From: Caldilineaceae bacterium
GTDB taxonomy: Bacteria; Chloroflexota; Anaerolineae; Caldilineales; Caldilineaceae
Assembly (NCBI GenBank): GCA_022842065.1
Contig: JALHQH010000007.1
Coordinates: 242,125 to 306,124, forward strand
Length of the DNA stretch: 64,000 bases
Direction of reading: 5' to 3'
Shown one piece after another: positions 11,201 through 18,999 of this stretch. The translations under genes and the position numbers were made by a program. Each line of letters opens with the position of its first letter. Positions within the stretch are counted from its first letter, which is position 1. The notes under the pieces were generated by a model. The model saw nothing but the letters and a program-made list of their open reading frames with translations. It searched no databases and was not told the DNA's origin.

Positions 11201-14200
11201 GCCTTGAACACATCGGAAAGAATTTTGGTGGTGTCGGTCATTGTCAGCGAAGCTAGTGCCTGATCGATGGTGGTGAAAGCGCTTGTCACCACTTGCAGCG
11301 TGTTCGGAATTCCAAAGCGCTGCGCTTCGCTGGGGTTGTTGTCGCGATCAAAGCGGGCGGGAAAATCAGCAATCGTGAGATCGCGGCGGCCATTATTGTC
11401 GAGGTCTTTGGATGCAGTGAAATGGCCGTCGAGGGCATAAGCGAGCCCCCAAATCGGTGCATCATCCTTTAGATCGGAATCCACCGTTGGGTCTTCATAG
11501 AAGATGGCAGTGTCGGTGCCATTTTCCTCACGCACATTCAAACCAGTCAGCCGCCAGTCGCTGTAGTAGCTTTGCAATACCTGCGGCACATTGTTGCGAT
11601 AACCATCGGTTTGACAATCAGCAGAGCTATCGCCAGGATCACAAGGCAGATCGACCAACGCCTGCACCACCCACACCAGTCGCGCCTGGTGCGGGCTGGG
11701 CCAACTCCCCGTAGGCAGATAGCGCATCTGGCCGGAGAAGGCCACCCGCTGGCCCGTCTTCTCATCGGTGACCAGACTCAGCGGCACATAGGCCACTTTG
11801 CTCTGCCCATCGGCGGTGAGGTTATTGACGCTGATGCCAAAGGGGGTCAGCGCGCTTTGGGGCGGCAAATTGGCGCTGGTAATCGGCATCCGGATTTCGA
11901 GCATGGGCACGACGCGCATGTCGCCATTGCTCTCATTGGCAGCCGGGGTGCGTCCGCTGGCCGTTGCCCCAGTGGCGTAGGTTGCGCCATCGATATCTTT
12001 GATTTGGCCTTGACTATCCTGCGGCCAGTCAAGTACATTATAAGCAAACCAGAGTTGTTTTTCATCCGTCGGGCGCAGTTGAAATTCCACAAAGGTTGGC
12101 TTGTTGGCGACGAGGTTTTTGATAGTCAGTTGGAGCGGCGTGCTTTCGTTATAGGCGGCTGCCCCTTTGGTATAGGGCGCCAGATCTTTGTTGTCGGGGA
12201 CGCCATCGCCGTCATTGTCATTGTCAAAGAGATCGGGGAAGCCATCGCTGTCCAGATCCTGCGGCACAGGGCGGAAGCCACTATTAGTCAACCCCCACTC
12301 CAGACTATCGCCCTGGCTGTCGCCATTGCTATCCATCAGCGTGGGGTCGCTATACCAACGTTGCTCGTTAAAGGTAAAGCCATTGACCTCTACATTGTCG
12401 TTGAGGCCGTCGCTATCGGTATCGGAGATGACGGTGCTGGTGCCGATCCGCTCTTCAGCAAAGTCGGTCAGTGTGTCGCCGTCAGTGTCGAGGCCGCTGT
12501 CTTGGCTCTGGCTCTTCCCGCTGCTGCCCGCGTTATAAATGGCCTGCACTTCGCTCTGGACAAGGGTGCGGTTATAGAAGGTCGGCTCGTCGATCAACCC
12601 ATTGAAGTTAGACCAGCCGTTACTGCCCGCGGGCCAGTTGGTCGTGAAGCCCGTACCCCACTGGTATTGATAGGTGGTGGTGAAGGCGGTCTGTGTATGG
12701 GCTTGACTGCCCACCAGTGTACCGTTGAGATAGACCGATTGGGTGCTATTGCCATAGACCACCGCCAGATGCTGGAAGGTGTTGTTATTGACGGCAGCAG
12801 CACTCGTGATGGGGTTCAAGACGCCATTCCAAAACATCTCGACGCGCAATTTGCCATCACTGCCAATATAGATGGCCGGGACATAGTTGTTCGTCAATGC
12901 CGCATAGGGTGCTTGCCCCTGTTGCCCCAGGATCACGCCGGCGCTGGCGGTTTTAAACCAAAGTTCAAGCGTAAAGGGGGCTGTGCTGGTGCCGGTGCTG
13001 GGAAAGGGGAAGGCGTTGCTAGGGAGAGCGACATAGCCATTGGCGCCATTGAAGCTAAAAGCTTGCCCAACCATCCCCGTCGCAAAGGTGGCGCTGCCAT
13101 TGAGCGTGCCCCCTTTGCCGCCAAGACTATCGGTGGCGTTGCCTTCCGCTTTCCACCAATTCGTCGCTCCGCTGGGTAAGGGCGTTGCCGCCAGCGCGGT
13201 TGTCTCGACCATGGTGTTCGCCGCTGACGCGGCCATCTCCACCTCCCCTTCTCCTGCCATCGCCATGCCTTCTTGCGCGGCCTTTTCCAGCGGGCTGAGA
13301 TGGGGGTTAAATTCCACGTTGCCCAGCGCCTCACGGATCTGCTGGTCACTTTTGGCTTCCGCCTGGCGCTCTTTAGCGGCAGCGGCTTTGGCCGTTTGTG
13401 TATCGAAAAACTTAACATTGGTGTAGGTGCTCAAGAGCGGTCCCACCACCTGGGCAAAGATCACCAGGATCACCACCGCCATCTGCAAACGGTGGGCGCG
13501 GCGGAAGTAGATCAAGAGGATGGCGCAGGCGAAGAGGGCGAGGATCAGCGCGTAGGGCAAGGCGTTGGCGGTCAGTGCCAAGAGGGCAGCGGCGCTAACC
13601 CATTGGCTGCTGCCGGCGCCCTGTGCGCTGGTCAAGCTTTGGGCAACCCCAAATTGTGAAAAGTTGACCACAATCTGGCTCTGTACCTGTTCGTCATCCT
13701 GGGCTGGGAATTGCAGGGTGAGGATCTGGCGCAGGGGCAAGCCATCATTGCCGACCCACAATTCGCCTGTACCGACCATATCGCGGAAGTAGGCGGGCAC
13801 ATCCAGTTGCATCCCCGGCGGCAATTCGCCCTTGGCGCGCAGGGCGGCTTCCATCTGCGTGTGCATGTAAGTGGCAAAGCGGGGGCTGTCGATGGTGAAG
13901 GTGTAGCGAGTAAAGTCGATGCCGCCACGGCGTTCGCCGGGCTGCGCTTGCACCGCCTTGATCGCCGCCAGGTAACTCAGAAAGTCACCCTGGGGGGCCA
14001 GCGAACCGGTGAAGTCATCCGTTTCCTGCCACTCACCGCCGGCGTGGCGGGTGAACGTTTTACCCCCTTCGCTGCGGATGCTCAGGCCGCTGTCGGCGTT
14101 GAGCGCGCTCCCCCCTTGCGACCAGAGGGTGAATTCCATTGTTTGGGCATTCAGATCATTCTGCCCTTCGAGATAGAGCTGTTCCGTGCGGCTGGCCCGC

Positions 14201-14421
14201 CCGACATTGGTCAACGTCGCCAGCGGCATGGTCACTTGGGTGACATCGCTGGTAAAGCGATACGAGCCGGCGGCGCGCACCGCGTTCCAGGCCGCGGTGA
14301 CGGGGTCGGGTGTGATGCCGCGGGCGACATAGGGTTGAAGTACGATGCCGAGGAGCGTGCTGATCGCCAGGAGCGTGAGGGTGATCCAGGCAACAGGGCT
14401 GCGCAATAAACGAGATTTCAT
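2245..14421 (-). CDS. Giant multidomain surface protein (4058 aa)
   Basis: AGGAG lies 8 bases before the ATG. Approximate layout by residue: membrane segment 10-35; hydrophobic segments 270-332; LamG-like domain 435-620; thrombospondin-3-like calcium repeats 640-745 (DTDGDTLTDFAEE, DSDGLNDNVE); a block of hydrophobic helices 1304-1487; a second calcium-repeat block 1717-1807 (DSDNDGLTDAFE); a second LamG-like domain 2540-2660; several Ig-like modules; a cadherin/Ig-like module 3550-3640; a Thr/Pro/Ala/Glu-rich spacer 3640-3737 (TETPVAPTATATETP); and a C-terminal domain with repeated FFDGSDVG units, ending LFLPLVNR. Expected role: cell-surface adhesion or matrix protein. The central multi-pass block is odd for a purely extracellular protein. 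One Ala/Ser-rich stretch (4862-4945) looks like an inserted repeat. Product is inferred from domain appearance only. Confidence 0.88.
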   Translation of the reverse strand: MKSRLLRSPVAWITLTLLAISTLLGIVLQPYVARGITPDPVTAAWNAVRAAGSYRFTSDVTQVTMPLATLTNVGRASRTEQLYLEGQNDLNAQTMEFTLWSQGGSALNADSGLSIRSEGGKTFTRHAGGEWQETDDFTGSLAPQGDFLSYLAAIKAVQAQPGERRGGIDFTRYTFTIDSPRFATYMHTQMEAALRAKGELPPGMQLDVPAYFRDMVGTGELWVGNDGLPLRQILTLQFPAQDDEQVQSQIVVNFSQFGVAQSLTSAQGAGSSQWVSAAALLALTANALPYALILALFACAILLIYFRRAHRLQMAVVILVIFAQVVGPLLSTYTNVKFFDTQTAKAAAAKERQAEAKSDQQIREALGNVEFNPHLSPLEKAAQEGMAMAGEGEVEMAASAANTMVETTALAATPLPSGATNWWKAEGNATDSLGGKGGTLNGSATFATGMVGQAFSFNGANGYVALPSNAFPFPSTGTSTAPFTLELWFKTASAGVILGQQGQAPYAALTNNYVPAIYIGSDGKLRVEMFWNGVLNPITSAAAVNNNTFQHLAVVYGNSTQSVYLNGTLVGSQAHTQTAFTTTYQYQWGTGFTTNWPAGSNGWSNFNGLIDEPTFYNRTLVQSEVQAIYNAGSSGKSQSQDSGLDTDGDTLTDFAEERIGTSTVISDTDSDGLNDNVEVNGFTFNEQRWYSDPTLMDSNGDSQGDSLEWGLTNSGFRPVPQDLDSDGFPDLFDNDNDGDGVPDNKDLAPYTKGAAAYNESTPLQLTIKNLVANKPTFVEFQLRPTDEKQLWFAYNVLDWPQDSQGQIKDIDGATYATGATASGRTPAANESNGDMRVVPMLEIRMPITSANLPPQSALTPFGISVNNLTADGQSKVAYVPLSLVTDEKTGQRVAFSGQMRYLPTGSWPSPHQARLVWVVQALVDLPCDPGDSSADCQTDGYRNNVPQVLQSYYSDWRLTGLNVREENGTDTAIFYEDPTVDSDLKDDAPIWGLAYALDGHFTASKDLDNNGRRDLTIADFPARFDRDNNPSEAQRFGIPNTLQVVTSAFTTIDQALASLTMTDTTKILSDVFKASVEGDRAIKPLLFFAQEYRTRQLNLDMLAVDGKFVTQSSADLTVDMAPSGQTAQPIDVMANLKWVGYCASQSNPITFAPCEDDVYWNELEARYGALPALAEDDDPEWMGARLQLAELYYTSLRVGYSRNVQTGLNISTLFIGGENENQTTTMVRNLLRLTASLPLLAAQSFDRILIGTRGDSPTQILALGKSIRHGIQEYQKTISTSQYPKQVRSARAALNLKMAALSRWRGILLRSGVAFAGVAAAILMATFQIISIIPSLPASVRSGFGWAALALNLALNIVAPILLYVPAVIRVAQVGLPALVTAFKGITVSSIVAKVLGAVGLVFSVVATWAFLIYSAVTSGQTVGSPALNRAAAGAIAATVITVLLFVLSFNPVGLIIGIILGVIDGLLTLLCQVGVSELRNVPGLGGACFTLTGALISAITPLIYSYDLMVNLSRNDLMLTGIPDVTLTNPTKGYVAGNSVGITLPVTTTIMHKDPDPNNGLIIYSYMYLFSQENLKRSTFKYSLTHTGSATPPVALDQMKGAWQNVRERNAAEGGKYLLSPMYRADVSSIPTPIRDLPLPVGINATIPFTLNMGFAIPAYECWTVLVVPVCYEREFKGDNHMPINALVYDVLPATLNEFMTLGAKADGGFRLAWDAKFPALRDADGDGLRSFVYKGLDPNDNSADSDNDGLTDAFELERQGAGEGSSPIQRDTDSDGLTDLQEIRLGSDPAVADSDNDGLKDGEEVYHLRYDPNTGLPTTVWEGGWNVTINAKTPFVVRVSSDPLIADGDRDGVNDLAERQLAQSASPADHLDKQNRPYHPGVPNTPPLALLVETNDLDGYLAPGQSFRYTSTVIANTAVEPGILTVNAPGVLGGSPNPLDLRFNPLTFSTAQTITKAINQVVSAGVSTQVARISSTANTRLPNTGAGGWRFAPITAEAPLPGVSFLSAATASRPDRQDSYWLANLATPLSINNTEAGDLLAYSIPGGSVRAIENDSSNTTARLQPAKPSLIANANGDTLAVMGQERLCNTVTLNSLKVVTPARYTFLTLQSGSGSEESVWGLGGRPYAQPGTQYGPNAEGFPLTLTYCGTSTFRLYEFNDPPVTPSTLIAAQTIDPYTPPTGDLLTFEGGGAKVELNVTVPLLDAQLITGALLGADGQIKRSITFPRSPIPSLLLTQNRYPVVASDGSGFLVAYESFSAPFSAATWGMPHVVLQAFGQDGTAIDQGWLDAGSLQTARFSPNGLALAAAWTGSSYRIIWQNRHEANLWQVFVNANGRLLTAKERIATDAQILTSDGLTLAGKTYAPGIAYDPVSGRTLITYLTGNHQLKALVYVGNSLVNTQLLNSDVMSPQVAWHPGYQGWLLSYQDRAARANHFFVPLDSNGAPAFPSTSGLSVATTDNTLACPAPQSAPVVDLRFEGPPDDEALPDGLLYVFGDASGYKNYARCSLPGCPAAGVSGAPNAPLSDYALQFDGVDDGLTMLNRPVQDNFTIAFWLKAPTGSGAQMLVDGGSAAANGFQIFLNNGSLAVNVPGFNSQQAGRIDDGQWHFVAVNRNKTTGRVEAYVDGNGVIGVEGAAGVTLNGASDLRIGKNRNNGQPLRATLDHLQIWGATLKQDTVQALYNRTNQSYCLAAGTTSNNLYWAKVQASQPDVRGGRLSASNGLTLTIDSNLPTASFIGLQNNEAVGLGQIIGGSASDATSGVGLVEVSVNNGAWTAAEGANSWAFSLAGYSGAISLRVRATDNVGNVGNPSAAINLTIDGTAPTLTVNPPATTIKPSQNANGRWQVNLNGTANDPAGIDAASLLVTLEQQSGVGVAQTAQPASLSGSNWSSNYLLNEGLYDPTGVYSVTVQATDTVGNRATPVKTVVRLDARGPEAALSSTDLARTVISQTITIGGVVSDTNSIVGIDKVEIAFTPIEQIAALPAGLTSEQAEPLLNRTWTPVTLAQRGAGVATTTWRFPVPTGLENSYQIDLRGYDLLGNRAISSNLWRGTIDTRDPRVVMRATATGATYTDTADDTLRHAVQFVCAVQDRNLDESSFVCPGQGLAEPVRSFENNAALQALFPDLTLRTGLAISYTLWTTTPNPAASASACDSFGRCAQASTGSATALASASSAAATSATSAAAPGAPVAVIVNPTAGSFVAANNAVGVTVAAEAGALLKEVVIKLDNATVQTLSFTQAEAVTRIVRTLNLPIANEGQHTLVAQATAWDNSTQTALFPVTFTLDENDPTVTLDPSALTIADTWVAQSGVLRFNGNASDSVGLAAVQIKEGDGDFTDVTFGSGTWRVALPLTDPEGRTLNITVRAIDRAGRVSNATQNISANLSAADAPNTMIDSQPANPSNTNTAQFTFSGTPSAVAFDCQLDEGPYEPCASPFTYSDLSKGSHTFQVRAIDDRGYPDLSPAAYSWTINASALDANITGKPVDPTDSRTATFTFTGTGSSLECSLDDAAFAACTSPRSYNDLSNGAHTFLVRARSGDNVGAAARHVWTVANVAPVAAGQTVNTTADNAVAITLVATDEDTLTYDLVPPANGLLLGIPPALTYTPNTGFVGTDSFTFVANDGEVDSNVAVVTVNVAGVEPPPTPTPTVTATPTATLVEPTVTATETPIAPTETPTETPVAPTATATETPVAPTATATATATETPVVPTETPTETPVAPTATATNTPVAPTATPVAPAAIYLSSATNGTLNGVAYQDEDILRYTQSGGWTLFFDGSDVGVGNSDLDAFHRLADGTILMSFERTMVFPGLGPVTDADIVRFTPTTLGNNTSGRFSLYFDGSDVGLTTPNEDIDAIALDPSGNLVISTFGTADVPGLRAQDEDLLGFVATSLGDNTSGTWTLLLDGSTVGLTAGSEDLDGLWLDPTQGNRYLSTKGNFTASGSSNTIGGDSDDIFGCAPTGTPPSGSCFFFAFFDGDLVGLRKAIDGISLELGSNSFSLDALFAADADQGTTMPPFELLPDAPADPDPEFDAFDLPREEESEPMVDDTVISRLFLPLVNR
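4862..4945. repeat. In-frame 'gctgagc..gtcgaagc' repeat inside the giant gene
   Basis: Tandem gcggacgtagcggacgtagc is followed by gctgagcttgccgaagcc and gctgagcccgtcgaagc, words typical of short interspersed bacterial repeats. It encodes a low-complexity Ala/Ser/Thr stretch between two Ig-like modules and keeps the frame open. Confidence 0.55.
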
Positions 14422-14509
14422 AAGTTCTCCTGCGTGTGTGTCGTTCGAGTTTGCAGCGTAGCGCTGCGGGTTATTAGGTGCATTTTGTTTTCAAGCACTT
14501 CACGATCGG

Positions 14510-14638
14510 CTAGGCAAAGACAACACCATACGTTGGCGCAGCGGTTAACATGCGCGCCAACATCTCCGGGCTGGGCGGCGGCGTGTACATAAAGCCAGTT
14601 TCGGCTGGAACATATACAAACTCATTCACTTGCAACAT
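14510..14638 (-). CDS. Small peptide (42 aa) overlapping the upstream small gene
   Basis: The ATG at 14638 has AGGAG at a spacing of 8 bases, and its first codons overlap the last codons of the upstream 77-aa gene by 17 nt. This is a typical translational-coupling arrangement. The peptide begins MLQVNEFVYVPAETGFMY and has a PPPSPEMLARML centre and a hydrophobic end (TYGVVFA). The longer frame that starts at 14968 is less likely because it would run through the neighbour out of frame. No family is recognised. It could be a secreted or modified peptide precursor, a small partner protein or a chance frame. Confidence 0.5.
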   Translation of the reverse strand: MLQVNEFVYVPAETGFMYTPPPSPEMLARMLTAAPTYGVVFA

Positions 14639-14855
14639 TTGGGTTCTCCTGACTTGTTTGGTTGACAATAGCCATGGGCATTGCGGATTCGTCCGCCAAC
14701 TGCGCCTGCAGAAAGGCCAAGAGTTCGGCGGCGTGGGCAAAACGGACGACTTCACCACTTTGGACATGTTGGGCCGAAGCGCGCCAGTTACCCGGCGTGC
14801 CTTCCTCCCAGAAGCGCACAAGATACGAATGATAGGATCGCGAATGGTGTTGCAT
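14622..14855 (-). CDS. Small SYLVR-type hypothetical protein (77 aa)
   Basis: AAGG sits about 7 bases before the ATG. The protein contains SYLVRFWEEG, WRASAQHVQSGEVVRF and LLAFLQAQLADE. I recall small proteins of this pattern from Chloroflexota genomes, but I know no experimentally assigned function. It has no signal peptide or membrane segment. It lies upstream of the 42-aa peptide gene and, 200 bases further on, the giant surface-protein gene, all on one strand. Co-transcription is plausible but unproven. Confidence 0.65.
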   Translation of the reverse strand: MQHHSRSYHSYLVRFWEEGTPGNWRASAQHVQSGEVVRFAHAAELLAFLQAQLADESAMPMAIVNQTSQENPNVASE

Positions 14856-15239
14856 GAACAGCCTTGGTGGTAAAGTCTTGTTGGTATAGCTTTGTTGTTG
14901 ATGTGGGCAACGAAGGGGTTTCGTCTAGTATTACATAAAATAGTCGCCAAATCGTCCCCAAACCCCATGGCTACCAGGCCCTAAACCCGCTGAATCGTCC
15001 CCAAATCGTCCCCAAATGGGTATATCTTAAGAGATCGTCAGATTGAGCTGCCGATTAGGCGCAAGATGCGCGCTTTAGGCGACGCCTTTTTGCACCCATT
15101 CAGCGGGAAAAAGCCGGTTTCTGGTGGCATGGTGACGGCATAATGGCAATTGTAAGGTAATGAAAAGCAGAAAATAAGGGCGTTTCACGTAAAATTGACT
15201 TCTCTATCAACCACAGACCAACGAAGCGAGCAACAGACA
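14856..15239. other. Spacer upstream of regulator 1
   Basis: This 380-base spacer carries repeated 'aatcgtccccaaa' words at 14950-15020 and, from about 14997, the left end of the segment duplicated upstream of regulator 2. No clear promoter hexamers or terminator were found by eye. Confidence 0.5.
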
Positions 15240-16030
15240 ATGGGTAGCTTGATTGTCAACCTTTTAGGTTCATTCACCATTGCCGTGGAGCAACAGCCGG
15301 TCGCGCCCTTTCGTACCGACAAAGTACGCGCGCTGCTGGCCTATCTGGCGGTAGAGGAGCGCCCCCACCGCCGCGCCGCGTTGGCTGCGCTCTTCTGGCC
15401 TGATATCGGCGAAAGCTATGCCGAAAAGAATCTGCGCAACACCCTCCACCGACTACGCCAACCCATCCAAGCCCTCGACTCGGCCCTTGTTGATCAGCTT
15501 GTGGTCAGCAGCCGCCAAACTATCGCCCTCGATCCGGCCTATTTTGTTGCCGATGTGGCGCGCTTTACCGCGTTGATCAGCGTCAGCGCGGCTCATGCCC
15601 GGCATGAGCAAGCGGTCGCGGAAGACCATTATGCGCAGTGCCCCGCCTGTCTGGCGCGCTTGACCGAGGCGGCCGACCTTTATCAGGGCGAATTGCTGGC
15701 CGGCTTTAGCCTGGCCGATGCCCCGGCCTTTGAGGAATGGCTGCTGCTGCGCCGGGAAGCGTTGCACCAGCAACTGATCATTCTGCTCTTTGATCTGACA
15801 ACGGCCTTTCTAGCGCGCGCCGAGTGGAAACCGGCCCAGCACTATGCCCGGCGGCTCTTGGCGCTGGAACCCTGGCGTGAAGAAGGGCATCGCTTGCTTA
15901 TGCAAATCCTCGCCCGGAGCGGGCAACGCAACGCGGCGCTGGCCCAATACGAGCAATGCCGTCAGGTGTTGATGGCCGAGTTGGGCGTCGCGCCGGATGG
16001 GCAGACGGTGGCGTTGGTGGAGCAGATCCG
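14997..16030. repeat. ~1 kb duplicated segment, copy 1
   Basis: Bases 14997-16030 match 19675-20708 at a constant offset of 4678. From about 15026 to 15744 I saw no mismatch. After that, isolated substitutions appear, including E/A, H/Y, N/S, M/K and A/E codon changes. Similarity ends abruptly near 16030. The copy includes about 210 bases of upstream spacer plus the DNA-binding and BTAD domains. Confidence 0.9.
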
Positions 16031-18980
16031 CGCCGCTGGGGAAGACAGGGAGACAGGAAGACAGGAAGACAGGGAGACAAGAGGAGAGAAGAAAGAAGAG
16101 AGAAGAAAGAAGGGTGGAAGGATAGAGGGGCAAAGCCGCGGGTCTTTTACGGCTTCACCCAATCACCTTGTCACCTTGTCACCCCCGCCCACACCAGCGG
16201 CGCCGGTTACCACCGCACGGCTGCACAACTTGCCCATCAACCTGGCGCCACTGGTTGGGCGGGATCAGGGGTTGGCGCAATTACATGCCTTGATTGGTCA
16301 GACACGCCTGATCACCATTGTTGGCATAGGGGGCATGGGCAAGAGCCGCCTGGCGCTGGCCTTTGCAGAACAACTGGCAGCAGCAACGCCGCCGCCCTTT
16401 GCTCATGGCGTTTGGTTTGTTTCCTTGGTCGGGGTGATGGCCGAGGCGGAACGGTTGCCGGATGCGCTGGCCGGCGCGATCCTCAATGCATTGGGGATCA
16501 CCACACAGAACCAGGCGGCGTTACCACAGGCGCTCTTTCACTATCTGGCCACACGCCAACTGCTATTGGTGCTTGACAATTTTGAACAGTTCTTAGGCGA
16601 AGAGTGTAGTGTTGCCGCCACCACTTTTATTCAAGCCGTGCAGCACGCCGCCCCTGGCATCACCCTGCTTGTTACCTCACGGCTGCCGCTCCAACTGCTG
16701 GCGGAGACGATGATTCGGCTGGGCGGGCTGTCGATGCCGAATGGGGCGATCATCGATCAAGCCGAGGCGGAAAGTTATGAAAGTGTGCGCCTCTTTGTCT
16801 ATCACGCCCGGCGCGCCCTACCCAATTTTACCCTGGATGATGACAATCTGCCCGCCGTCATTGAACTCTGCCATGCGTTGAGCGGGATGCCGTTGGCACT
16901 CGAATTGGCTGCGGCCTTGACACCCCACTTTCCTCCCGTCGAATTGGTAGACGCCATTCGTCAAAATCTGACGATCCTCGCTTCTACCCGGCGTGACTTG
17001 GATGCGCGTCATCGCCAGTTCAGCGCGGTACTCCAATCGTCGTGGCAGTTGCTCCCTGCGCGAGAACAACAGGTGTTGGCACAGTGTGCGATCTTTGTGG
17101 GACGCTTTAGCCGGGCGGCGGTGCAAGCAATCACCGGGACGACGATTAGCGAACTGGCCGGCCTGATTGACAAGGCCTTGATTCAACAGCCGGGTGTCGG
17201 CGTCTATCAACTTCATGAACTGTTGCGGCAGTTTGCCAGTGACAAGCTACAGCAGGACGCCGCGGGAGCGCGCACCGTCGCCGCACGCCACAGCGCGTAC
17301 TACCTGAACTTTGTGGTCCAACGGGAAGCGCGGCTGGCGCGTAGCGCGCCCCGGCAGGCCGTTGAGGAGATCCAGGGCGAGGTGGATAATGTTCGTCATG
17401 CGTGGGCGTGGGCTGCGGATCATCTTCTCCTGTCGCACGGCGCCACTACAATTGGCGCCCAACTGGAGGCAAGCGCCTATGCTTTTTGGCAATTCTATTT
17501 GCTTACTGGTTTCTATGCGGAGGGGGCCACCTTATTTCAACAGGCGGCAACGTGTGTCGAAGCGCTACTTGCGGCGCCGGCAGCGGATGGCGAGAGCCGT
17601 CCCATCTGGCAAAAACGGTTTAGTCTCTTGTCAGCGATTAGCGCGCATATCCTCTGTGCAGCCGGCCGACATGCCGAGGCGCAGCCAATCGCCGAGCAGG
17701 CATTGGCCCTGAGCAGAACTATCGGCAACGATACAGGCGAGCTGATTGCTATACTCACCATCGCCCAGGTGCATTATTTCACCGGCGGCGCCGCCGTGGC
17801 CCAAAGCGCGCTGGAGCAGGTGCTGGCGCTCAGCCAAGCGATTCGGTGGGGCAAGGAGCCGCCGGAGGTTTGCTACGATGCGCAGGCGGGGGCTTATCTT
17901 TATTTGGGTAGCATCGCCATGCACGCCAATGCGTATGCCCAAGCCCAAAGCTATTTTACCCAGATGATTGCCCTATGTCAACGGCTGGGCAAGGTGCGCG
18001 CCCTTGTGCATGCGCGTCTCAACCTGGCCAACCTGACCCGCGAAAGGCTGGACTTTGCCGCCGTACGCCCGGAGTATGAAGCGCTGTTACAACTTACCCA
18101 GGCGCTTCGTCACCAGTGGGGGGAAGGCATTGTTCGCCAGGAGTTCGGTGATGTCTTGCGTGGGCTAGGGGAATATTCGTCAGCGCTTGCCCAAACGGGG
18201 CAAGCGCTGACCATTTTGCACGAAATGGGTCTGCCTCAACGCGCCAGCTACGCCAGGAGTCAATTAGGCCGGCTTTACGCCTATATGGGCGCCTATGAAC
18301 GGGCGTGGGAATTCATTCAAGCGACCATCACACCCGGTCACCATGTTGCCAGTGTCTGGGGTATGCAGGAGGGGTGGCTGGCCGCCGTCGCCTTAGCCCA
18401 ACTCACGGGGGATTATGAGGGAGCGTTGCACTATGCGACAAGCTGCCACCAGGGCGCCCAAGCCCGTAATCAGCAACGGTACAAGGCCATTGCTCGCCTA
18501 TGTATGGGCTTTGCCTTCGAGCGGTTGGCGCAGTGGGCAGAGGCCGAAGAGAGCTATCAGGATGCCTTAGCCATATTTCACGAGTTGGTCTTAACCCCGG
18601 TGCTGGTCGAGGCGCAGGCCGGCCTCGCCCGTGTGGCGCTGGCGCAGGGCGATCCACCGGCGGCGCAAGGCTGGGTTGAGCAGATTTTGGCGATCTTGCC
18701 AACACAGCCGCAAGTTGGGCTGGATGAACCCTTCATGATCTATCTGACCTGTTACCAGATCTTGACGGCCAATGCCGATCCACGTGCCAGCGCGCTCTTA
18801 CAGCGCGGTGGACAGGAATTGTGTCGCTACGCTGAACAGATTACCGACCCTGAACTGCGGCAATCTTTCTTCGCCAATGTCCCCAGCCATCAGACGCTCT
18901 ATCAACTCGTCACCGGCGCCGCTGATATTCATGAGGCCCAGAAGGCGGCGTTGCGAGCGCTGGGGGCAGTGGAGGAATGA
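15240..18980 (+). CDS. BTAD/NB-ARC/TPR transcriptional regulator, copy 1
   Basis: I chose the ATG at 15240 because family members start just before a LLGSFTIAV-like strand; an in-frame TTG at 15195 would add 15 residues. Order of domains: winged-helix DNA-binding region (about 1-95), BTAD alpha-helical domain (about 100-255), an odd highly charged linker (about 265-300), an NB-ARC/STAND ATPase with P-loop GIGGMGKS (about 362-369) and LLLVLDNFEQF as Walker B, then a TPR-like helical C-terminus. The class acts as a signal-gated transcription activator; the ligand and targets are unknown. The linker is encoded by an agac/agaag simple repeat. The promoter region and N-terminal third are nearly identical to those of regulator 2. 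Confidence 0.88.
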   Translation: MGSLIVNLLGSFTIAVEQQPVAPFRTDKVRALLAYLAVEERPHRRAALAALFWPDIGESYAEKNLRNTLHRLRQPIQALDSALVDQLVVSSRQTIALDPAYFVADVARFTALISVSAAHARHEQAVAEDHYAQCPACLARLTEAADLYQGELLAGFSLADAPAFEEWLLLRREALHQQLIILLFDLTTAFLARAEWKPAQHYARRLLALEPWREEGHRLLMQILARSGQRNAALAQYEQCRQVLMAELGVAPDGQTVALVEQIRAAGEDRETGRQEDRETRGEKKEERRKKGGRIEGQSRGSFTASPNHLVTLSPPPTPAAPVTTARLHNLPINLAPLVGRDQGLAQLHALIGQTRLITIVGIGGMGKSRLALAFAEQLAAATPPPFAHGVWFVSLVGVMAEAERLPDALAGAILNALGITTQNQAALPQALFHYLATRQLLLVLDNFEQFLGEECSVAATTFIQAVQHAAPGITLLVTSRLPLQLLAETMIRLGGLSMPNGAIIDQAEAESYESVRLFVYHARRALPNFTLDDDNLPAVIELCHALSGMPLALELAAALTPHFPPVELVDAIRQNLTILASTRRDLDARHRQFSAVLQSSWQLLPAREQQVLAQCAIFVGRFSRAAVQAITGTTISELAGLIDKALIQQPGVGVYQLHELLRQFASDKLQQDAAGARTVAARHSAYYLNFVVQREARLARSAPRQAVEEIQGEVDNVRHAWAWAADHLLLSHGATTIGAQLEASAYAFWQFYLLTGFYAEGATLFQQAATCVEALLAAPAADGESRPIWQKRFSLLSAISAHILCAAGRHAEAQPIAEQALALSRTIGNDTGELIAILTIAQVHYFTGGAAVAQSALEQVLALSQAIRWGKEPPEVCYDAQAGAYLYLGSIAMHANAYAQAQSYFTQMIALCQRLGKVRALVHARLNLANLTRERLDFAAVRPEYEALLQLTQALRHQWGEGIVRQEFGDVLRGLGEYSSALAQTGQALTILHEMGLPQRASYARSQLGRLYAYMGAYERAWEFIQATITPGHHVASVWGMQEGWLAAVALAQLTGDYEGALHYATSCHQGAQARNQQRYKAIARLCMGFAFERLAQWAEAEESYQDALAIFHELVLTPVLVEAQAGLARVALAQGDPPAAQGWVEQILAILPTQPQVGLDEPFMIYLTCYQILTANADPRASALLQRGGQELCRYAEQITDPELRQSFFANVPSHQTLYQLVTGAADIHEAQKAALRALGAVEE
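16038..16132. repeat. Simple-sequence expansion inside regulator 1
   Basis: gacagggagacaggaagacaggaagac followed by agagaagaaag units encodes a charged linker (EDRETGRQEDRETRGEKKEE) between the BTAD and NB-ARC domains. Regulator 2 has a Pro/Ser/Ala-rich linker here instead. The tract resembles the gagac repeats of the spacers. Confidence 0.65.
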
Positions 18981-18999
18981 GAAGAAGGCAGAAGAGCGG

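Noticed and set aside
11572..13179. 535-codon plus-strand frame inside the giant gene
   Set aside because: Shadow frame opposite coherent LamG and calcium-repeat coding sequence; no domain is recognisable in it.
14510..14968. 152-codon minus-strand frame as a single gene
   Set aside because: Its first 110 codons run out of frame through the better supported 77-aa gene; only the last 42 codons have their own ribosome site.
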